From: Aeromicrobium phragmitis | GTDB lineage: Bacteria > Actinomycetota > Actinomycetes > Propionibacteriales > Nocardioidaceae | Direction: 5' to 3' | Length of the DNA stretch: 64,000 nucleotides | Assembly (NCBI RefSeq): GCF_003674095.1 | Contig: NZ_RDBF01000005.1 | Coordinates: forward strand, 62,001-126,000 | In this document: positions 27,398-37,656 of the stretch, piece after piece | Layout: each line of letters opens with the position of its first letter | Numbering within the stretch: the first letter of the stretch is position 1 | Position numbers and translations under genes: made by a program | The notes under the pieces: model-generated | The model's input: only the letters and a program-made list of their open reading frames with translations | Database searches by the model: none | Told to the model about the DNA's origin: nothing

Positions 27398-27898
27398 TCA
27401 ACTCTGGTTGTAGAAGCCACCGGCAACGATGGCCTGCTTGTCCTCTTCGGAGACCATGATGCTCTCCGGGGACAAGAGAAAGACCTTGGCCGTGATGCGG
27501 TTGAGGGAGCCGCGCACTGCGAACACCAGTCCGGCGGCGAAATCGACGAGGCGTTTGGCGTCGTCGTCGCTGATGTCCGAGAGGTTCATGATGACCGGGA
27601 CGCCGGAGCGGAAATGCTCGCCGATCGTGCGGGCGTCGTTGTACGTGTGCGGAGTGACCGTCTCGATCCGCGACAGATCGGCGCCCGTCATGGCCGCCGC
27701 ACGGTGCTGATCCAGGTCGGCGACCGGGCGCACCGCGGGACGGAAGGTCTGCTGCGCGGCGGGAGCCGACGGCACAGCGCGCGGCGACGTCCGCACCGGA
27801 GCCGGTGCGGGCTCGGTGTAGTCGTCCTCATCGGAACCGAAGTCGGCCTGTTCGACGAGGCCGAGATACTCTCCGACTTTCCGCATTGCGCCTGCCAT
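27398..27898 (-). CDS. sepF: Cell division protein SepF
   Basis: 166 residues: an N-terminal membrane-binding amphipathic start (MAGAMRKVGEYLGLVEQADF), an acidic and proline-rich linker (about 20-75), and the SepF domain from about 78 (VTPHTYNDARTIGEHFRSG, then VIMNLSDISDDDAKRLVDFAAGL). It tethers FtsZ to the membrane; in actinobacteria, which lack FtsA, it is the essential anchor. No ftsA is present in this cluster, in agreement. It lies 42 nt after the PLP-binding protein gene. Confidence 0.95.
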   Translation of the reverse strand: MAGAMRKVGEYLGLVEQADFGSDEDDYTEPAPAPVRTSPRAVPSAPAAQQTFRPAVRPVADLDQHRAAAMTGADLSRIETVTPHTYNDARTIGEHFRSGVPVIMNLSDISDDDAKRLVDFAAGLVFAVRGSLNRITAKVFLLSPESIMVSEEDKQAIVAGGFYNQS

Positions 27899-27940
27899 GG
27901 CTACTCCGTCAGTGTCGTTGCGAGATGGTCTAGTGCGAGG

Positions 27941-28654
27941 TTACTGCAGCGGGGGCCGTTCACCGAGGATCGAACGCCCGATGCGCAGGTGTGTCGCGCC
28001 GTGGCGCACCGCCGCGGCGAAGTCCCCGCTCATCCCCGCTGAGATGATGTCGGCCGTCTCGTGGCGGGTCCGTATGCGCTCCGCGATCTCGGCCAAGTGG
28101 GCGAAATGAGGTTCGGGGTCCTGCCCGAGCGGCGCCACGGTCATGACGCCGCGCAGCCGCAGACTGTCCGATGCCGCGATGAGGTCGGCCAGGTCGTCGA
28201 CGCCCTCGGGCAGCACACCGGCCCGGCCGGCGTCGTCGCCGCCGAAATCGATTTGCACGAGGCAGTCCAGGACCCGCCCCGCAGCCTCGGCACCGCGAGC
28301 CAGCGAGCGGGCCAGCTTCGGCCGGTCGACACTGTGGACGACGTCGGCGTAGCGCGCCACCGCCCCGGCCTTGTTGGTCTGCAGCCCGCCGACGAAGTGC
28401 ATTCGCGGAGGTGCCGCACCGGCCGGAAGCAGCTGCTCGAACTCCTCGAGCTTGTCGCGGGCCTCGGGGTGCCGGTTCTCCCCCACGTCAGTGACACCGA
28501 GATCGGCGAGCAGCGCGACGTCCGAAGCGGGGTAGGTCTTGGTGATGGCCACGAGCGTGATCTCGTCGCGCTCGCGCCCGGCCGCGGCGCAGGCCTGGGC
28601 GATCTGCTGCTCGACGGCCTCGAGCCGGGCCGCGAGCTCTGCTCGGCGCGTCAT
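27941..28654 (-). CDS. YggS-type PLP homeostasis protein
   Basis: 237 residues, a single-domain alanine-racemase-like TIM barrel. The PLP Lys is in ITLVAITKTYPASDVALL (about residue 39), and the phosphate-binding region shows MSGDFAAAVRHGATHLRIG near the C-terminus, both diagnostic for the YggS/PROSC family. It buffers pyridoxal phosphate and influences amino-acid pools. Its GTG/ATG region overlaps the stop of the upstream laccase-domain gene by four bases. Placement between ftsZ and sepF is common in Gram-positives. Confidence 0.93.
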   Translation of the reverse strand: MTRRAELAARLEAVEQQIAQACAAAGRERDEITLVAITKTYPASDVALLADLGVTDVGENRHPEARDKLEEFEQLLPAGAAPPRMHFVGGLQTNKAGAVARYADVVHSVDRPKLARSLARGAEAAGRVLDCLVQIDFGGDDAGRAGVLPEGVDDLADLIAASDSLRLRGVMTVAPLGQDPEPHFAHLAEIAERIRTRHETADIISAGMSGDFAAAVRHGATHLRIGRSILGERPPLQ

Positions 28655-29319
28655 GCCGCGTCTCCTGCCTCACGGAGCGCGAGGACCGCGCCGAAGCGAC
28701 CGGCGGCCGCGCCCTGACGACGATAGGAGTGGAAGCGTTCGTCCTCGATGGTGCAGCCGCCGACGGCGGTGTGGGCGACATCGAGCGCCCGCAGTTGCGC
28801 AGCGACCCCGGCACCCAGGTCGAGCGAGTGCGTTCCCCAGGAGGTCGTGGCGGCGGTACCGGGCACGAGCGCGTCGACCTCGTGCGCCATCGCCTCGGGA
28901 ACCTCGTAGCAGGAACCGCAGGCGTGCGGCCCGATCCACGCGCGCACCTGCTGCGCGCCGCGATCGCGCAGTGCCCCGACCGCGGCGGCGATGACGCCTT
29001 CGGCCATGCCGACCCGGCCGGCGTGCACGACCGCACCGAGCGGCGCCGTCGCGTCGGCTAGCACCACCGGGACGCAGTCGGCGACGCGAACCACGGCGGC
29101 GACGCCCGGCCGGTCGAGCAGCAGGGCGTCGGCCGTCGGGACGGCGTCAGGATCGGCGAGGGCGACGGCTGCGCCGTGCACCTGGCGCATGATCGCGACC
29201 CGTTCGACACCGAAGGCAGCCGGGATCTCGCGCAGCCCTCGGTCGGGCGGCGCGAGATCGCTCGAGCCGTCGGTGAACGCCAACTCGGCCCGCCCGTACT
29301 GTTCGCGGAACCAGAACAC
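28651..29319 (-). CDS. pgeF: Laccase-domain peptidoglycan editing factor (YfiH/PgeF)
   Basis: 222 residues. The zinc/copper triad expected in the DUF152 family is visible: His in RQVHGAAVAL (about residue 45), Cys in RVADCVPVVL (about 82) and His in GAVVHAGRVG (about 99). E. coli YfiH/PgeF is reported to edit misincorporated amino acids in muropeptide precursors; other members act as purine nucleoside phosphorylases. It starts two nt from the ftsZ stop and overlaps yggS by four bases, so it belongs to the ftsZ transcript. Confidence 0.9.
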   Translation of the reverse strand: MFWFREQYGRAELAFTDGSSDLAPPDRGLREIPAAFGVERVAIMRQVHGAAVALADPDAVPTADALLLDRPGVAAVVRVADCVPVVLADATAPLGAVVHAGRVGMAEGVIAAAVGALRDRGAQQVRAWIGPHACGSCYEVPEAMAHEVDALVPGTAATTSWGTHSLDLGAGVAAQLRALDVAHTAVGGCTIEDERFHSYRRQGAAAGRFGAVLALREAGDAA

Positions 29320-29321
29320 CG

Positions 29322-30497
29322 TCAGCGCAAGAAGTCCGGGACGTCGAGCCCGTCGTTGAAGTCGCTCTGCGAGGCCGGAACCGGGCGGGGCTCGGGCGAA
29401 GCGGCCGGCGGCGGGGTCGGCGCGCTCGGTTCGGGTCGCGACGGCTGCTCCGGAGCCTGCTGCTCGGCAGCAGGCGCGGCGCCGGGGGCGGCGTTCTGCT
29501 GCGGCGTTTCGCCCTTGAGCAGCGCCGGCTGCGAGGCGTCGCGCGCCTTGGGTTCGCCACCGTCGAAGCCCGCGGCGATGACGGTGACCCGCACCTCGTC
29601 GCCGAGCGAGTCGTCGATGACCGCGCCGAAGATGATGTTCGCGTCCGGGTGGACGGCGTCGCTCACCAGGCCGGCCGCCTCGTTGATCTCGAAGAGCCCC
29701 AGGTCGGAGCCGCCGGCGATCGAGAGCAGGACGCCGCGGGCACCTTCGATGGACGCCTCGAGCAACGGGCTGGAGACCGCCATCTCGGCGGCGACGGCCG
29801 CCCGGTGCTCACCGCGCGCCGAACCGATGCCCATGAGGGCGGACCCCGCGTCGCTCATGACCGACTTGACGTCGGCGAAGTCGAGGTTGATCAGGCCCGG
29901 CGTCGTGATGAGGTCGGTGATGCCCGACACGCCCTGGTAGAGCACCTGATCGGCCTGCCGGAACGAGTCGAGGAGGCTCACGTTGGGGTCGCTGATCGAG
30001 AGCAGTCGATCGTTGGGGATGACGATGAGCGTGTCGACCTCTTCGCGCAGGCGCTGGATCCCGTGGTCGGCCTGGTTGGAGCGGTTGCGTCCTTCGAACT
30101 TGAACGGGCGCGTGACGACGCCGATGGTGAGTGCGCCGAGCGAACGGGCGATCCGGGCGACGACCGGCGCGCCTCCGGTGCCGGTGCCACCGCCCTCCCC
30201 CGCGGTGACGAAGACCATGTCGGCGCCCTTGAGCGCCGCCTCGATCTCGTCGGCGTGGTCCTCGGCCGCCTTCTGCCCGATCTCGGGATTGGCTCCCGCG
30301 CCCAGTCCGCGCGTGGAGTCGCGACCGACGTCGAGCTTGACGTCGGCGTCGCTCATCAGCAGCGCCTGGGCATCGGTGTTGATGGCGATGAACTCGACAC
30401 CCTTGAGGCCGACCTCGATCATGCGGTTGACCGCGTTGACGCCGCCACCACCGATGCCGACAACCTTGATCACCGCGAGGTAGTTCTGAACCGCCAT
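29322..30497 (-). CDS. ftsZ: Cell division GTPase FtsZ
   Basis: 391 residues. The tubulin-type GTP signature [12 protein letters not shown] is at about residues 103-114, preceded by [15 protein letters not shown] near the N-terminus; the T7 catalytic loop is in [14 protein letters not shown] (about 203). After the core (to about 316) there is a Pro/Ala/Gln-rich linker and the C-terminal peptide [10 protein letters not shown], which binds SepF. It polymerises into the cytokinetic ring. A 160-nt spacer upstream separates it from ftsQ and probably carries its own promoter. Confidence 0.98.
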   Translation of the reverse strand: MAVQNYLAVIKVVGIGGGGVNAVNRMIEVGLKGVEFIAINTDAQALLMSDADVKLDVGRDSTRGLGAGANPEIGQKAAEDHADEIEAALKGADMVFVTAGEGGGTGTGGAPVVARIARSLGALTIGVVTRPFKFEGRNRSNQADHGIQRLREEVDTLIVIPNDRLLSISDPNVSLLDSFRQADQVLYQGVSGITDLITTPGLINLDFADVKSVMSDAGSALMGIGSARGEHRAAVAAEMAVSSPLLEASIEGARGVLLSIAGGSDLGLFEINEAAGLVSDAVHPDANIIFGAVIDDSLGDEVRVTVIAAGFDGGEPKARDASQPALLKGETPQQNAAPGAAPAAEQQAPEQPSRPEPSAPTPPPAASPEPRPVPASQSDFNDGLDVPDFLR

Positions 30498-30657
30498 GCT
30501 GCTTGCCCTTCGCTCGTGAATGCTCTCGTGGGGCCGAGACCCGAAACCTTAACCCTGAGGTAGAGGCTTATAGTTATGTCAACCTCGTGACATGACATGA
30601 CTTTAGGCGGGCTACCCGGGCGAACCCGGCCAACACGCCGCGCGTCGCGGCGGCAAT
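30498..30657 (-). promoter_or_regulatory. ftsQ-ftsZ spacer with candidate promoter elements
   Basis: This 160-nt gap is the longest inside the cluster between wag31 and mraZ genes. On the minus strand it contains TTGACA (30577-30582), a nearby TATAAG, a CATGACATGAC-like direct repeat, and a CCTCAGGGTTAAGG stretch closer to ftsZ. I cannot pair the hexamers with confidence, but the gap is where ftsZ-specific promoters lie in other actinobacteria. Confidence 0.4.
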
Positions 30658-31368
30658 TCAGTCGCGCGTCGTCGGGCGGGTGGGCACGCTCACGTCGTAG
30701 ACGCCCGCGGGCACGTCGAGCAGCACCTTCAGGACGCGGATCTTCGCCCCCGGATCGGTCGCGCTCCCCCAGACGACCGTCCGGCCGTCCAGGAGCGCGA
30801 GTTCGACCGAGTCCTGGGTCTCGGCGCCGATCGCGGCCACCTGAGCGGCCAGCGCGGGGTCGGTGTCGCGCAGGTCGTGGGCGACACGAGCCGCCGCGGC
30901 GACCGTGTCGGCGTCCTCCGCGTCCACCCGCAGCTCCGGGAGCCCGGCCTCCGGCGAGTCGACCGGCAGGAAGATCACGCCCTCGGCGTCGACCTCCCAG
31001 GGGCGGTTGTCGCGACTGATCCAGGCGGCCGGTGAGCGCTCGGTGACGGTGATGACTACCGTCTCGGGCCAGGACCGGGAGACGTCCGCACGCCGGACCG
31101 GCACCAGCTCGCGGACGCGCTGCTGGACGGCCTCCGTGTCGAGCCGCGCCAGCGGGGCGCCCAGCGGGACGTCTGCGGCTTGCAGCACCTGTTCCTCGGT
31201 GAGGTGCTCCAGTCCGGTGACGCGGACCTTCTGCGCCACCAGGAGCCCGGAGAACCAGACGGCCCAGACGCCGGTGCCGATCAGCGCTAGCACGAGCACG
31301 GCGAGCAGCACCCGAATCCATCGACGCCGGCGGCGCTGCTTGAGCTTGGCCGCGAAGGCGTCACTCAC
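30658..31368 (-). CDS. ftsQ: Cell division protein FtsQ
   Basis: 236 residues from the GTG at 31368, which overlaps the murC stop by eight bases. A basic cytoplasmic N-terminus (KLKQRRRRRWIR) and one helix (about 18-42) precede a POTRA domain (VTGLEHLTEEQVLQAADVPL, about 51-115) and the FtsQ beta domain. It is a bitopic divisome protein that bridges FtsZ-associated and wall-synthesis proteins through FtsL and its partners. FtsB was not found next to it. Confidence 0.92.
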   Translation of the reverse strand: MSDAFAAKLKQRRRRRWIRVLLAVLVLALIGTGVWAVWFSGLLVAQKVRVTGLEHLTEEQVLQAADVPLGAPLARLDTEAVQQRVRELVPVRRADVSRSWPETVVITVTERSPAAWISRDNRPWEVDAEGVIFLPVDSPEAGLPELRVDAEDADTVAAAARVAHDLRDTDPALAAQVAAIGAETQDSVELALLDGRTVVWGSATDPGAKIRVLKVLLDVPAGVYDVSVPTRPTTRD

Positions 31369-32770
31369 CGCCGGTCTCCAGCAGCGACAGCAGCGCCGGG
31401 CCCACGTCCGTGACGTCGCCGGCCCCCAGGGTCACGACGACGTCGCCAGGACGCACGGACGCGGCCAGCGCGGCCGGGGCCGCAGCCACCGCACCGATGG
31501 CGCGGGCGGGCGGCCCGTCCACCGCGTCGACGACGAGTCGAGCCGTGACCTGAGGGTCGGGGTCTTCACGGGCGACGTAGATGTCCAGGACCGCCACGTC
31601 GTCGGCGACCGAGAGGGCGCGCCCCATCTGGCTGCCGAAGATCCGCGTACGGCTCACCAGATGCGGTTGGAACACCGCGACGAGGCGGGACTCCCCTGCC
31701 AGTGCGCGCGCCGCGGCGAGATCGGCTGCCAGCTCCGTGGGATGGTGCGCGTACGAGTCATACACCCGCACTCCGCCGGCCTCGCCCTTGTACTCCATCC
31801 GGCGCGCCGCGCCCCGGTACGTACCGAGTCCGGCGACGAGCGGAGCGACCGGGTAGCCCAGGGCCCGACCCGCTGCGAGGGCGAGCAGGGCATCGAGCGC
31901 GTAATGCCGTCCGGGGACCAGGAGGTCGAGCTGGTACGTCTCGCCGTCCATCACGACCTGCAGCTGCGTCGTGGGGCCCTCGACGCGCAGATCGGTGCCC
32001 GCGATGTCCGCGGCACCGGGGTCGAACCCGACGGTGACGACCTGCAGGCCGGCCGCGCGTGCCCGCTCGGCCATCCGCTTCGCACCCGGGTCCTCGGCAT
32101 TGAGGACGAGGAAGCGGCCCACCGTGGCGACGAAGTCGTCGAAGGCCTGCTCGTACGCTTCGACACTGCCCCACATGTCGAGATGATCGGCGTCGACGTT
32201 GGTGACGATCGCTCCGGCCGGCGCGTAGTGCAAGAACGCGCCGTCGCTCTCGTCCGCCTCGACGAGGAAGACCGGATCGGCACCGGCACGGGCATTGGTG
32301 CCGAGTGCCGGCACCTCCGCGCCGATGGCGAACGACGGGTCCGCCCCGGCGCCGACCAGCGCGCACGTCAGCATCCCGGTGGTGGTGGTCTTGCCGTGGG
32401 TGCCGGCGACGGCGACCGTGGTGATGGGCGGTGTCATCAGCGAGGCGAGTCCGGCCGAGCGGGGCCACAGCCGCAGCCCGCGCCGGCGAGCCGCGATGAT
32501 CTCGGGGTTGTCCTCGCGCACGGCCGTGCTCGCGACCACGGTGTCCACGCCGTCGAGGTGGGCGGCGTCCTGGCCCACGAAGCAGGTGATGCCCTCGGCG
32601 CGCAGGGCCTCGATCACCGCGGACTCCCGGGCGTCGGAGCCCTGCACGCGGACGCCGCGCTGCGCCATGATGCGGGCGATGGCCGACAGCCCGGCTCCGC
32701 CGACGCCGACGAAGTGCACGGTGCCGAGTTGCTCGGCCGGGGGCACCTCGTCGGGGAACGCGATCCTCAC
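31361..32770 (-). CDS. murC: UDP-N-acetylmuramate-L-alanine ligase
   Basis: 469 residues from the GTG at 32770, which overlaps the murG stop as GTGA; a longer frame to 33931 is murG read out of frame. The N-terminal nucleotide-sugar motif is HFVGVGGAGLSAIARIM, the ATP P-loop is VAGTHGKTTTTGML (about residue 122) and FQPHLVSRTR is in the C-terminal domain. It adds L-alanine to UDP-MurNAc, the first amino acid of the wall peptide. Cytoplasmic. Confidence 0.97.
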   Translation of the reverse strand: MRIAFPDEVPPAEQLGTVHFVGVGGAGLSAIARIMAQRGVRVQGSDARESAVIEALRAEGITCFVGQDAAHLDGVDTVVASTAVREDNPEIIAARRRGLRLWPRSAGLASLMTPPITTVAVAGTHGKTTTTGMLTCALVGAGADPSFAIGAEVPALGTNARAGADPVFLVEADESDGAFLHYAPAGAIVTNVDADHLDMWGSVEAYEQAFDDFVATVGRFLVLNAEDPGAKRMAERARAAGLQVVTVGFDPGAADIAGTDLRVEGPTTQLQVVMDGETYQLDLLVPGRHYALDALLALAAGRALGYPVAPLVAGLGTYRGAARRMEYKGEAGGVRVYDSYAHHPTELAADLAAARALAGESRLVAVFQPHLVSRTRIFGSQMGRALSVADDVAVLDIYVAREDPDPQVTARLVVDAVDGPPARAIGAVAAAPAALAASVRPGDVVVTLGAGDVTDVGPALLSLLETGGE

Positions 32771-33849
32771 CGCTCCGCCCCCGCCGCGTGGATCATGGCG
32801 GCCAGCCGCTCGGCCGCGTCCGCCCGCACGATGTCCGAAGCCGCGCGCGACATCTCGGCCAGCCGGACCGCATCGGTGACCAACGGCACGACCGCGTTCT
32901 CGACCCACGCGGCGGTGAACGCCGCGTCGTCGATGAGCAGGCCGCCCCCGGCCTCGACGACCGGGTGCGCATTGAGGGCCTGCTCGCCGTTGCCGATCGG
33001 GAGCGGCACGAACGCGGCCGGGAGCCCGACGGCGGCCACCTCGGTGACCGTGTTGGCCCCCGAACGGCAGACGATGAGATCCGCCGCCGCATAGGCCAGG
33101 TCCATGCGCTCGATGAAGTTCAGCACGCGGTACGGGGCCTGACCTGCGGCGGATGCGACGGGCACCTCCTCGGGCCGTCCCGCGGCATGAAGGACCTGCA
33201 CCCCGGCCGCGGCCAGCGCCGGCGCCGCTGCCGCCATCGCCTGATTGATCCGGCGAGCTCCTTGAGAGCCGCCGGTCACGAGGATCGTCGGCAGCTCCGG
33301 CTCGAGGTCGAAGAACGCGCGCGCCTCGGCACGACGCGCCTCGCGGTCCAGCGTGGCGATCTCGCGGCGGATCGGGAGCCCGACGTACTCGCCGTGCGGC
33401 AGTTCGGTGTCGGGGAAGCTCGTGGCGACATGCGTGGTGAACCGCGCCCCCAGCTTGTTGGCGATTCCCGCCAGGGCATTGCCCTCGTGCACGACGATCG
33501 GAATCCGGCGCCGGCGCGCGGCGAGATAGGCCGGCACCGAGACGTAGCCACCGAATCCGACGACGACCTGGGGCTGCACACGGTCGAGCACGCCGAGCGT
33601 GGCCTTGACCGTGGCCCGCAGCCGGATCGGCAGCTTCACCAGGTCGGCGTTGGGGCGGCGCGGCAACGGCACGGGCGGTACGAGCTCGAGGTCGTACCCG
33701 GCGCGCGGGATGAGGTCGACCTCGAGGCCGCGAGGCGTGCCGAGGCACACGATGGTGTCGCCGGCCTCGCGGAGGACCGCGGCGGTGGCGAGCAAGGGTG
33801 AGGTGTGGCCGGCGGTGCCTCCGCCGGCGAGGAGAACGCGCATCGTCAT
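32767..33849 (-). CDS. murG: Lipid II synthase, UDP-GlcNAc transferase MurG
   Basis: 360 residues from the ATG at 33849; a second ATG two codons later is also possible. The N-terminal glycine-rich loop is LAGGGTAGHTSPLLATA, the second is VTGGSQGARRINQAM (about 178) and the donor-binding block is DLIVCRSGANTVTEVAAVGLP (about 255-275). It transfers GlcNAc to lipid I on the inner membrane face to make lipid II. It begins three bases after the ftsW stop and overlaps murC. Confidence 0.96.
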   Translation of the reverse strand: MTMRVLLAGGGTAGHTSPLLATAAVLREAGDTIVCLGTPRGLEVDLIPRAGYDLELVPPVPLPRRPNADLVKLPIRLRATVKATLGVLDRVQPQVVVGFGGYVSVPAYLAARRRRIPIVVHEGNALAGIANKLGARFTTHVATSFPDTELPHGEYVGLPIRREIATLDREARRAEARAFFDLEPELPTILVTGGSQGARRINQAMAAAAPALAAAGVQVLHAAGRPEEVPVASAAGQAPYRVLNFIERMDLAYAAADLIVCRSGANTVTEVAAVGLPAAFVPLPIGNGEQALNAHPVVEAGGGLLIDDAAFTAAWVENAVVPLVTDAVRLAEMSRAASDIVRADAAERLAAMIHAAGAER

Positions 33850-33852
33850 CGT

Positions 33853-35061
33853 CTACTTCTTGCTGCTGCGACGTCGCTGACGTCGGCTCGCGGCCAATGC
33901 CTGAGCCGCACCGGGCTCCGTCGTGGCGCACTTGGCCAAGAACGCCATGCCCAGGAGTGTCGCGAGCAGGCTGGAACCTCCGTACGAGATGAGCGGCAAC
34001 GGGATGCCGATGACCGGCAGCAGACCGAGCACCATGCCGACGTTGATGATCGCCTGCGCCAGCAGCCAGATCGTGATCCCGGCAGCGGCGTACCGCGCGA
34101 AGCGGTCACGGCTGCGCATCGCGATCCGGAAGCCGACGAAGCCCAGCATGCCGAACAGACTCAACAGGACCAGCGTGCCGGCCAGACCGAGCTCCTCGCC
34201 GATCACGGCGAGGATGAAGTCGTTGTGCGCCTCGGGCAGAGCGCCCCACTTCTGCCGGCTGCCGCCGAGCCCGACTCCCCAGAACCCACCGCGGGCGAAC
34301 GCCATCATGGCCTTGATCGACTGGTGCCCGGCACCCTCGGGATCCGCCGTGGGATCGAGGAAGCTGAGCAGCCGGGTGATGCGGTGCGGCGCCGTGGCGA
34401 CGAAGAAGATCAGCACGACTCCGAGGGCGAGCACCATGAACCACATGTGCCGGCCGGGCAGGCCCGCCACCCACAGCATGCCGACGATGACGGCGAACAG
34501 CACGAGCGCGGTGCCGAGATCCTTCTGGGCCACGACGAGGGCCGCGACGGCACCGGCGATCGGGACCATCGGGGTGAGGATGTACCGCGGTGTCCCGAGG
34601 TACTTGTACCGGCGGGCGTAGAGGTCGGCGATCCACAGCACGAGCGCCAGTTTGGCGAGCTCCGACGGCTGGACGCTGATCCCGGCGAACAGCGGCAGCC
34701 AGTTGCGGTTGCCGTTGATCTCGACGCCGAGCGGGGTGAAGGTCAGACCGATGAGCACCACGGTGCCGAGCAGCGCGGGCCGGACGAGGGCGCGGAGCAC
34801 GTTCCACGGCAGCCGCAGCACCGCGACGAAGCCGATCACCCCGAGTACCGCAAAGACCGCCTGGCGGCTGACCACGTAGAAGGAGTTGTCGAAGAGGCGC
34901 AGCGCGTACACCGAGCTGGCGCTGAGCACCATGATGAGCCCGAGGCCGAGCAGGATCGCGGTGAGCCCGAGGACGATCTGATACGACGCCAGTGGGCGCG
35001 AGAGCACCTGGCGGACGGCGTCGAGCGCCGACGTGGACCGACGGGGTGCCGAAATGCTCAT
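33853..35061 (-). CDS. ftsW: Septal peptidoglycan polymerase FtsW (SEDS family)
   Basis: 402 residues with ten predicted helices. SEDS signatures: VYALRLFDNSFYVVSRQAVF near residue 52, NGNRNWLPLFAGISVQPSEL (about 125) and PEAHNDFILAVIGEELGL (about 275), which includes the conserved acidic loop. A basic tail (RRQRRRSSKK) ends the protein. FtsW polymerises lipid II together with the transpeptidase FtsI, encoded in the same cluster. It is the septal member rather than RodA by position between murD and murG. Confidence 0.95.
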   Translation of the reverse strand: MSISAPRRSTSALDAVRQVLSRPLASYQIVLGLTAILLGLGLIMVLSASSVYALRLFDNSFYVVSRQAVFAVLGVIGFVAVLRLPWNVLRALVRPALLGTVVLIGLTFTPLGVEINGNRNWLPLFAGISVQPSELAKLALVLWIADLYARRYKYLGTPRYILTPMVPIAGAVAALVVAQKDLGTALVLFAVIVGMLWVAGLPGRHMWFMVLALGVVLIFFVATAPHRITRLLSFLDPTADPEGAGHQSIKAMMAFARGGFWGVGLGGSRQKWGALPEAHNDFILAVIGEELGLAGTLVLLSLFGMLGFVGFRIAMRSRDRFARYAAAGITIWLLAQAIINVGMVLGLLPVIGIPLPLISYGGSSLLATLLGMAFLAKCATTEPGAAQALAASRRQRRRSSKK

Positions 35062-35106
35062 GGGCAGATCCTTCGGCGAGCGGGGGTGGGGAAGGAAGGG
35101 TCGGGA

Positions 35107-36564
35107 CTACGCGCGCTCGGCGAGCCGTCGTACGGCGTCCGTGAACGCCTCACCGCGATGCGCGTAGTCGGTGAACTGGTCCATGGAGGCGCAGCCCGGG
35201 GCCAACAGCACCGTGTCGCCGGCGTCCGCCAGCGACGAGGCGACCTCGACCACGCGATCCATGAGGTCATCCTGTCCCGTCTCGACCTCCAGCACGGGGA
35301 CTTCGGGCGCGTGTCGCGTGAGCGCGTCGGCGATCACGGCCCGGTCGCGGCCGATGAGGACCACGGCACGCAGCCGGTCGCGCGCCTGGGTCACGAGGTC
35401 GTCGAAGGTCGCTCCCTTGGCCAGTCCGCCCGCGATCCACACCGCACGCGGTACCGCCTGGAGCGAGGCCAGCGCGGCGTGCGGGTTGGTGGCCTTGGAG
35501 TCGTCGACATACCGCACGTCGCCGATCGACGCCACCTCCGCGACCCGGTGCGGACCGGGTCGGAAGGTCCGCAGTCCGTCGCGGACCGCCTTCGGCTCCA
35601 CCCCGTGGGCCCGGGCCAGCGCCGCGGCAGCGAGCGCGTTGGCGACGACGTGCGAGGCGTCGGAGTACAGGTCGGACACCGAGCCCAGTTCCGCGGCCTG
35701 CTCCGCGCGGTTCTCCACGAAGGCCCGGTCGGCGAGCAGCCCGTCGACGATGCCGAGTTCGCTCAAACCGGGGATGCCGAGGGTGAACCCGATCGCCCGC
35801 GCCCCTTCGACGACGTCGGCCTCCTCGACGAGGCGGCGCGTCTGGGGATCGGCGACGTTGTAGACGCAGGCGCGCTGCACGTGCTCGTAGGCGCGGCCCT
35901 TGGCGGCCGTGTACGGCTCCGCTCCCCCGTGCCAGTCGTAATGGTCCGGTGCGATGTTGAGGACGGCTGCCGATTCGGGCGACATCGAGCTGGTCCAGTG
36001 CAGCTGGAAGCTCGACAGTTCCACGGCGAGGACGTCGTACCCGGCGGGGTCCATGACGGCCTCGAGCACCGGTGTGCCCACGTTGCCCACGGCGCGGGCC
36101 CGTCGGCCGGCCGCGAGGAGGATGGACTCCAGCATCTGGACCGTGGTCGTCTTGCCGTTGGTGCCGGTGACCACGAGCCACGGAGCCGCGTCCGGTCCGC
36201 GTAACCGCCAGGCGAGCTCGACGTCGCCCCACACCGGGATCCGGCGGTCGGCGGCCTGCATGAGCAGCGGCGTGCTCGGTCGCCATCCGGGCGAGGTGAC
36301 GACGAGGTCGACGTCGTCGGGAAGGGTGGCGGTCGCCCCCTCCCCCAGGCGCACGTCGGCGCCGAGGATCTGCAGCAGGGTGGCCTTCTCGCGACGCTCC
36401 CGATCGCCTTCGGACTCGTCGACGGCGATGACCTCGGCGCCCAGATGGGTCAGGGTGTCGGCCGCCGAGAATCCGCTCACGCCGAAGCCGGCGACCACCG
36501 CGCGCACGCCCTCCCACGACGATTCGCGACCGAGCGAGGACACGTCCTTGCGCTCACCGCTCAT
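35107..36564 (-). CDS. murD: UDP-N-acetylmuramoylalanine-D-glutamate ligase
   Basis: 485 residues from the ATG at 36564 ([16 protein letters not shown]), which overlaps the mraY stop as ATGA; the frame stays open upstream but only through mraY. The N-terminal Rossmann motif is [17 protein letters not shown], the P-loop is [15 protein letters not shown] (about residue 137) and [17 protein letters not shown] is the carbamate-Lys region. It adds D-glutamate to UDP-MurNAc-L-Ala. A 45-nt gap precedes ftsW. Confidence 0.96.
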   Translation of the reverse strand: MSGERKDVSSLGRESSWEGVRAVVAGFGVSGFSAADTLTHLGAEVIAVDESEGDRERREKATLLQILGADVRLGEGATATLPDDVDLVVTSPGWRPSTPLLMQAADRRIPVWGDVELAWRLRGPDAAPWLVVTGTNGKTTTVQMLESILLAAGRRARAVGNVGTPVLEAVMDPAGYDVLAVELSSFQLHWTSSMSPESAAVLNIAPDHYDWHGGAEPYTAAKGRAYEHVQRACVYNVADPQTRRLVEEADVVEGARAIGFTLGIPGLSELGIVDGLLADRAFVENRAEQAAELGSVSDLYSDASHVVANALAAAALARAHGVEPKAVRDGLRTFRPGPHRVAEVASIGDVRYVDDSKATNPHAALASLQAVPRAVWIAGGLAKGATFDDLVTQARDRLRAVVLIGRDRAVIADALTRHAPEVPVLEVETGQDDLMDRVVEVASSLADAGDTVLLAPGCASMDQFTDYAHRGEAFTDAVRRLAERA

Positions 36565-37625
36565 GCGAGACGGACCCACTCCCAGTAGAAGATGCCCATC
36601 GCCGCTGCGACGCACAACCCGCTGATGATCCAGAACCGGACGACGATCGTGATCTCGGCCCAGCCCTTGAGCTCGAAGTGATGTTGCAGGGGCGCCATGC
36701 GGAAGATGCGTTTGCCGCCCGACAGCTTGAAGTACCCGACCTGCACGATGACCGACAAGGTGATGATGACGAACAATCCGCCGAGCACGACGAGCAGCAG
36801 CTCGGTGCGGGTCATGAGCGCGAAGCCGGCCATCGCCCCGCCGAGCGAGAGTGAGCCCGTGTCGCCCATGAAGATCTTGGCCGGGAAGGTGTTCCACCAC
36901 AGGAAGCCGAAACACGCCCCCGTCAGCGCCGAGGCCACCACCGCGAGGTCGAGGGGGTCGCGCACCTCGTAGCAGCCGGGCGCGTTCTCATAGGCGCAGT
37001 TCTGGTTGAACTGCCAGATGTTGATGACCACGTACGCGGCGAAGACCATCGCCGAGGCACCCGTGGCCAGACCGTCCAGGCCGTCGGTGAGGTTGACGCC
37101 GTTCGACGTACCGGCGATGAGCACGAGCACCCACAGGACGAGCACGACGGTCGGAAGCGTCCAACCGGGAATGTCGCGGGTGAACGACACCGCGTGATTG
37201 ATCGGCGTCTGTCCGGTCTCGTCCTCCCACCGGATGGCGAGGATCGCGAAGATCAGGCCGACGGCGATCTGACCGATCATCTTGGCCTTGCTGCGCAGAC
37301 CGAGGGAGCGTTGCTTGGAGATCTTGATGTAGTCGTCGAGGAAGCCGATGGCGCCCAGCCCGGCGAAGAGGAAGAGCAGGAGGAGCGCCGACGCGCTGGG
37401 CGTGAACCCGGTGGCGAGCTTGGCGACGAGATAGGCCAGCAGCACGGAGATGATGATGACGAGACCGCCCATCGTCGGGGTCCCGCGCTTGGTGTGGTGC
37501 GAGGTGGGTCCGTCGTCGCGGATCAGCTGGCCATAGCCCTTGGCCACGAGCACCTGGATGGCGAATCTCGTCCCGATGAGGGTGCCGAGCATACCGATGG
37601 CACCGGCGATCAGGACGGCAAGCAC
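36561..37625 (-). CDS. mraY: Phospho-MurNAc-pentapeptide translocase
   Basis: 354 residues from the GTG at 37625, preferred because AAGGAAG precedes it and the product begins with the first helix ([20 protein letters not shown]); the longer frame to 37685 overlaps murF. Ten helices are predicted. Catalytic and Mg-binding segments are [19 protein letters not shown] (about 107-125), [14 protein letters not shown] (about 190) and [12 protein letters not shown] (about 252). It makes lipid I on the inner membrane face. It is 31 nt after murF. Confidence 0.95.
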   Translation of the reverse strand: MLAVLIAGAIGMLGTLIGTRFAIQVLVAKGYGQLIRDDGPTSHHTKRGTPTMGGLVIIISVLLAYLVAKLATGFTPSASALLLLFLFAGLGAIGFLDDYIKISKQRSLGLRSKAKMIGQIAVGLIFAILAIRWEDETGQTPINHAVSFTRDIPGWTLPTVVLVLWVLVLIAGTSNGVNLTDGLDGLATGASAMVFAAYVVINIWQFNQNCAYENAPGCYEVRDPLDLAVVASALTGACFGFLWWNTFPAKIFMGDTGSLSLGGAMAGFALMTRTELLLVVLGGLFVIITLSVIVQVGYFKLSGGKRIFRMAPLQHHFELKGWAEITIVVRFWIISGLCVAAAMGIFYWEWVRLA

Positions 37626-37656
37626 GGCAAGGGCTTCCTTTCGGTGGGTGACGACA

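Noticed and set aside
31361..33931. 856-codon frame that looks like a MurC fusion
   Set aside because: The N-terminal part is murG read in the wrong frame; the GTG at 32770 overlapping the murG stop is the real murC start.
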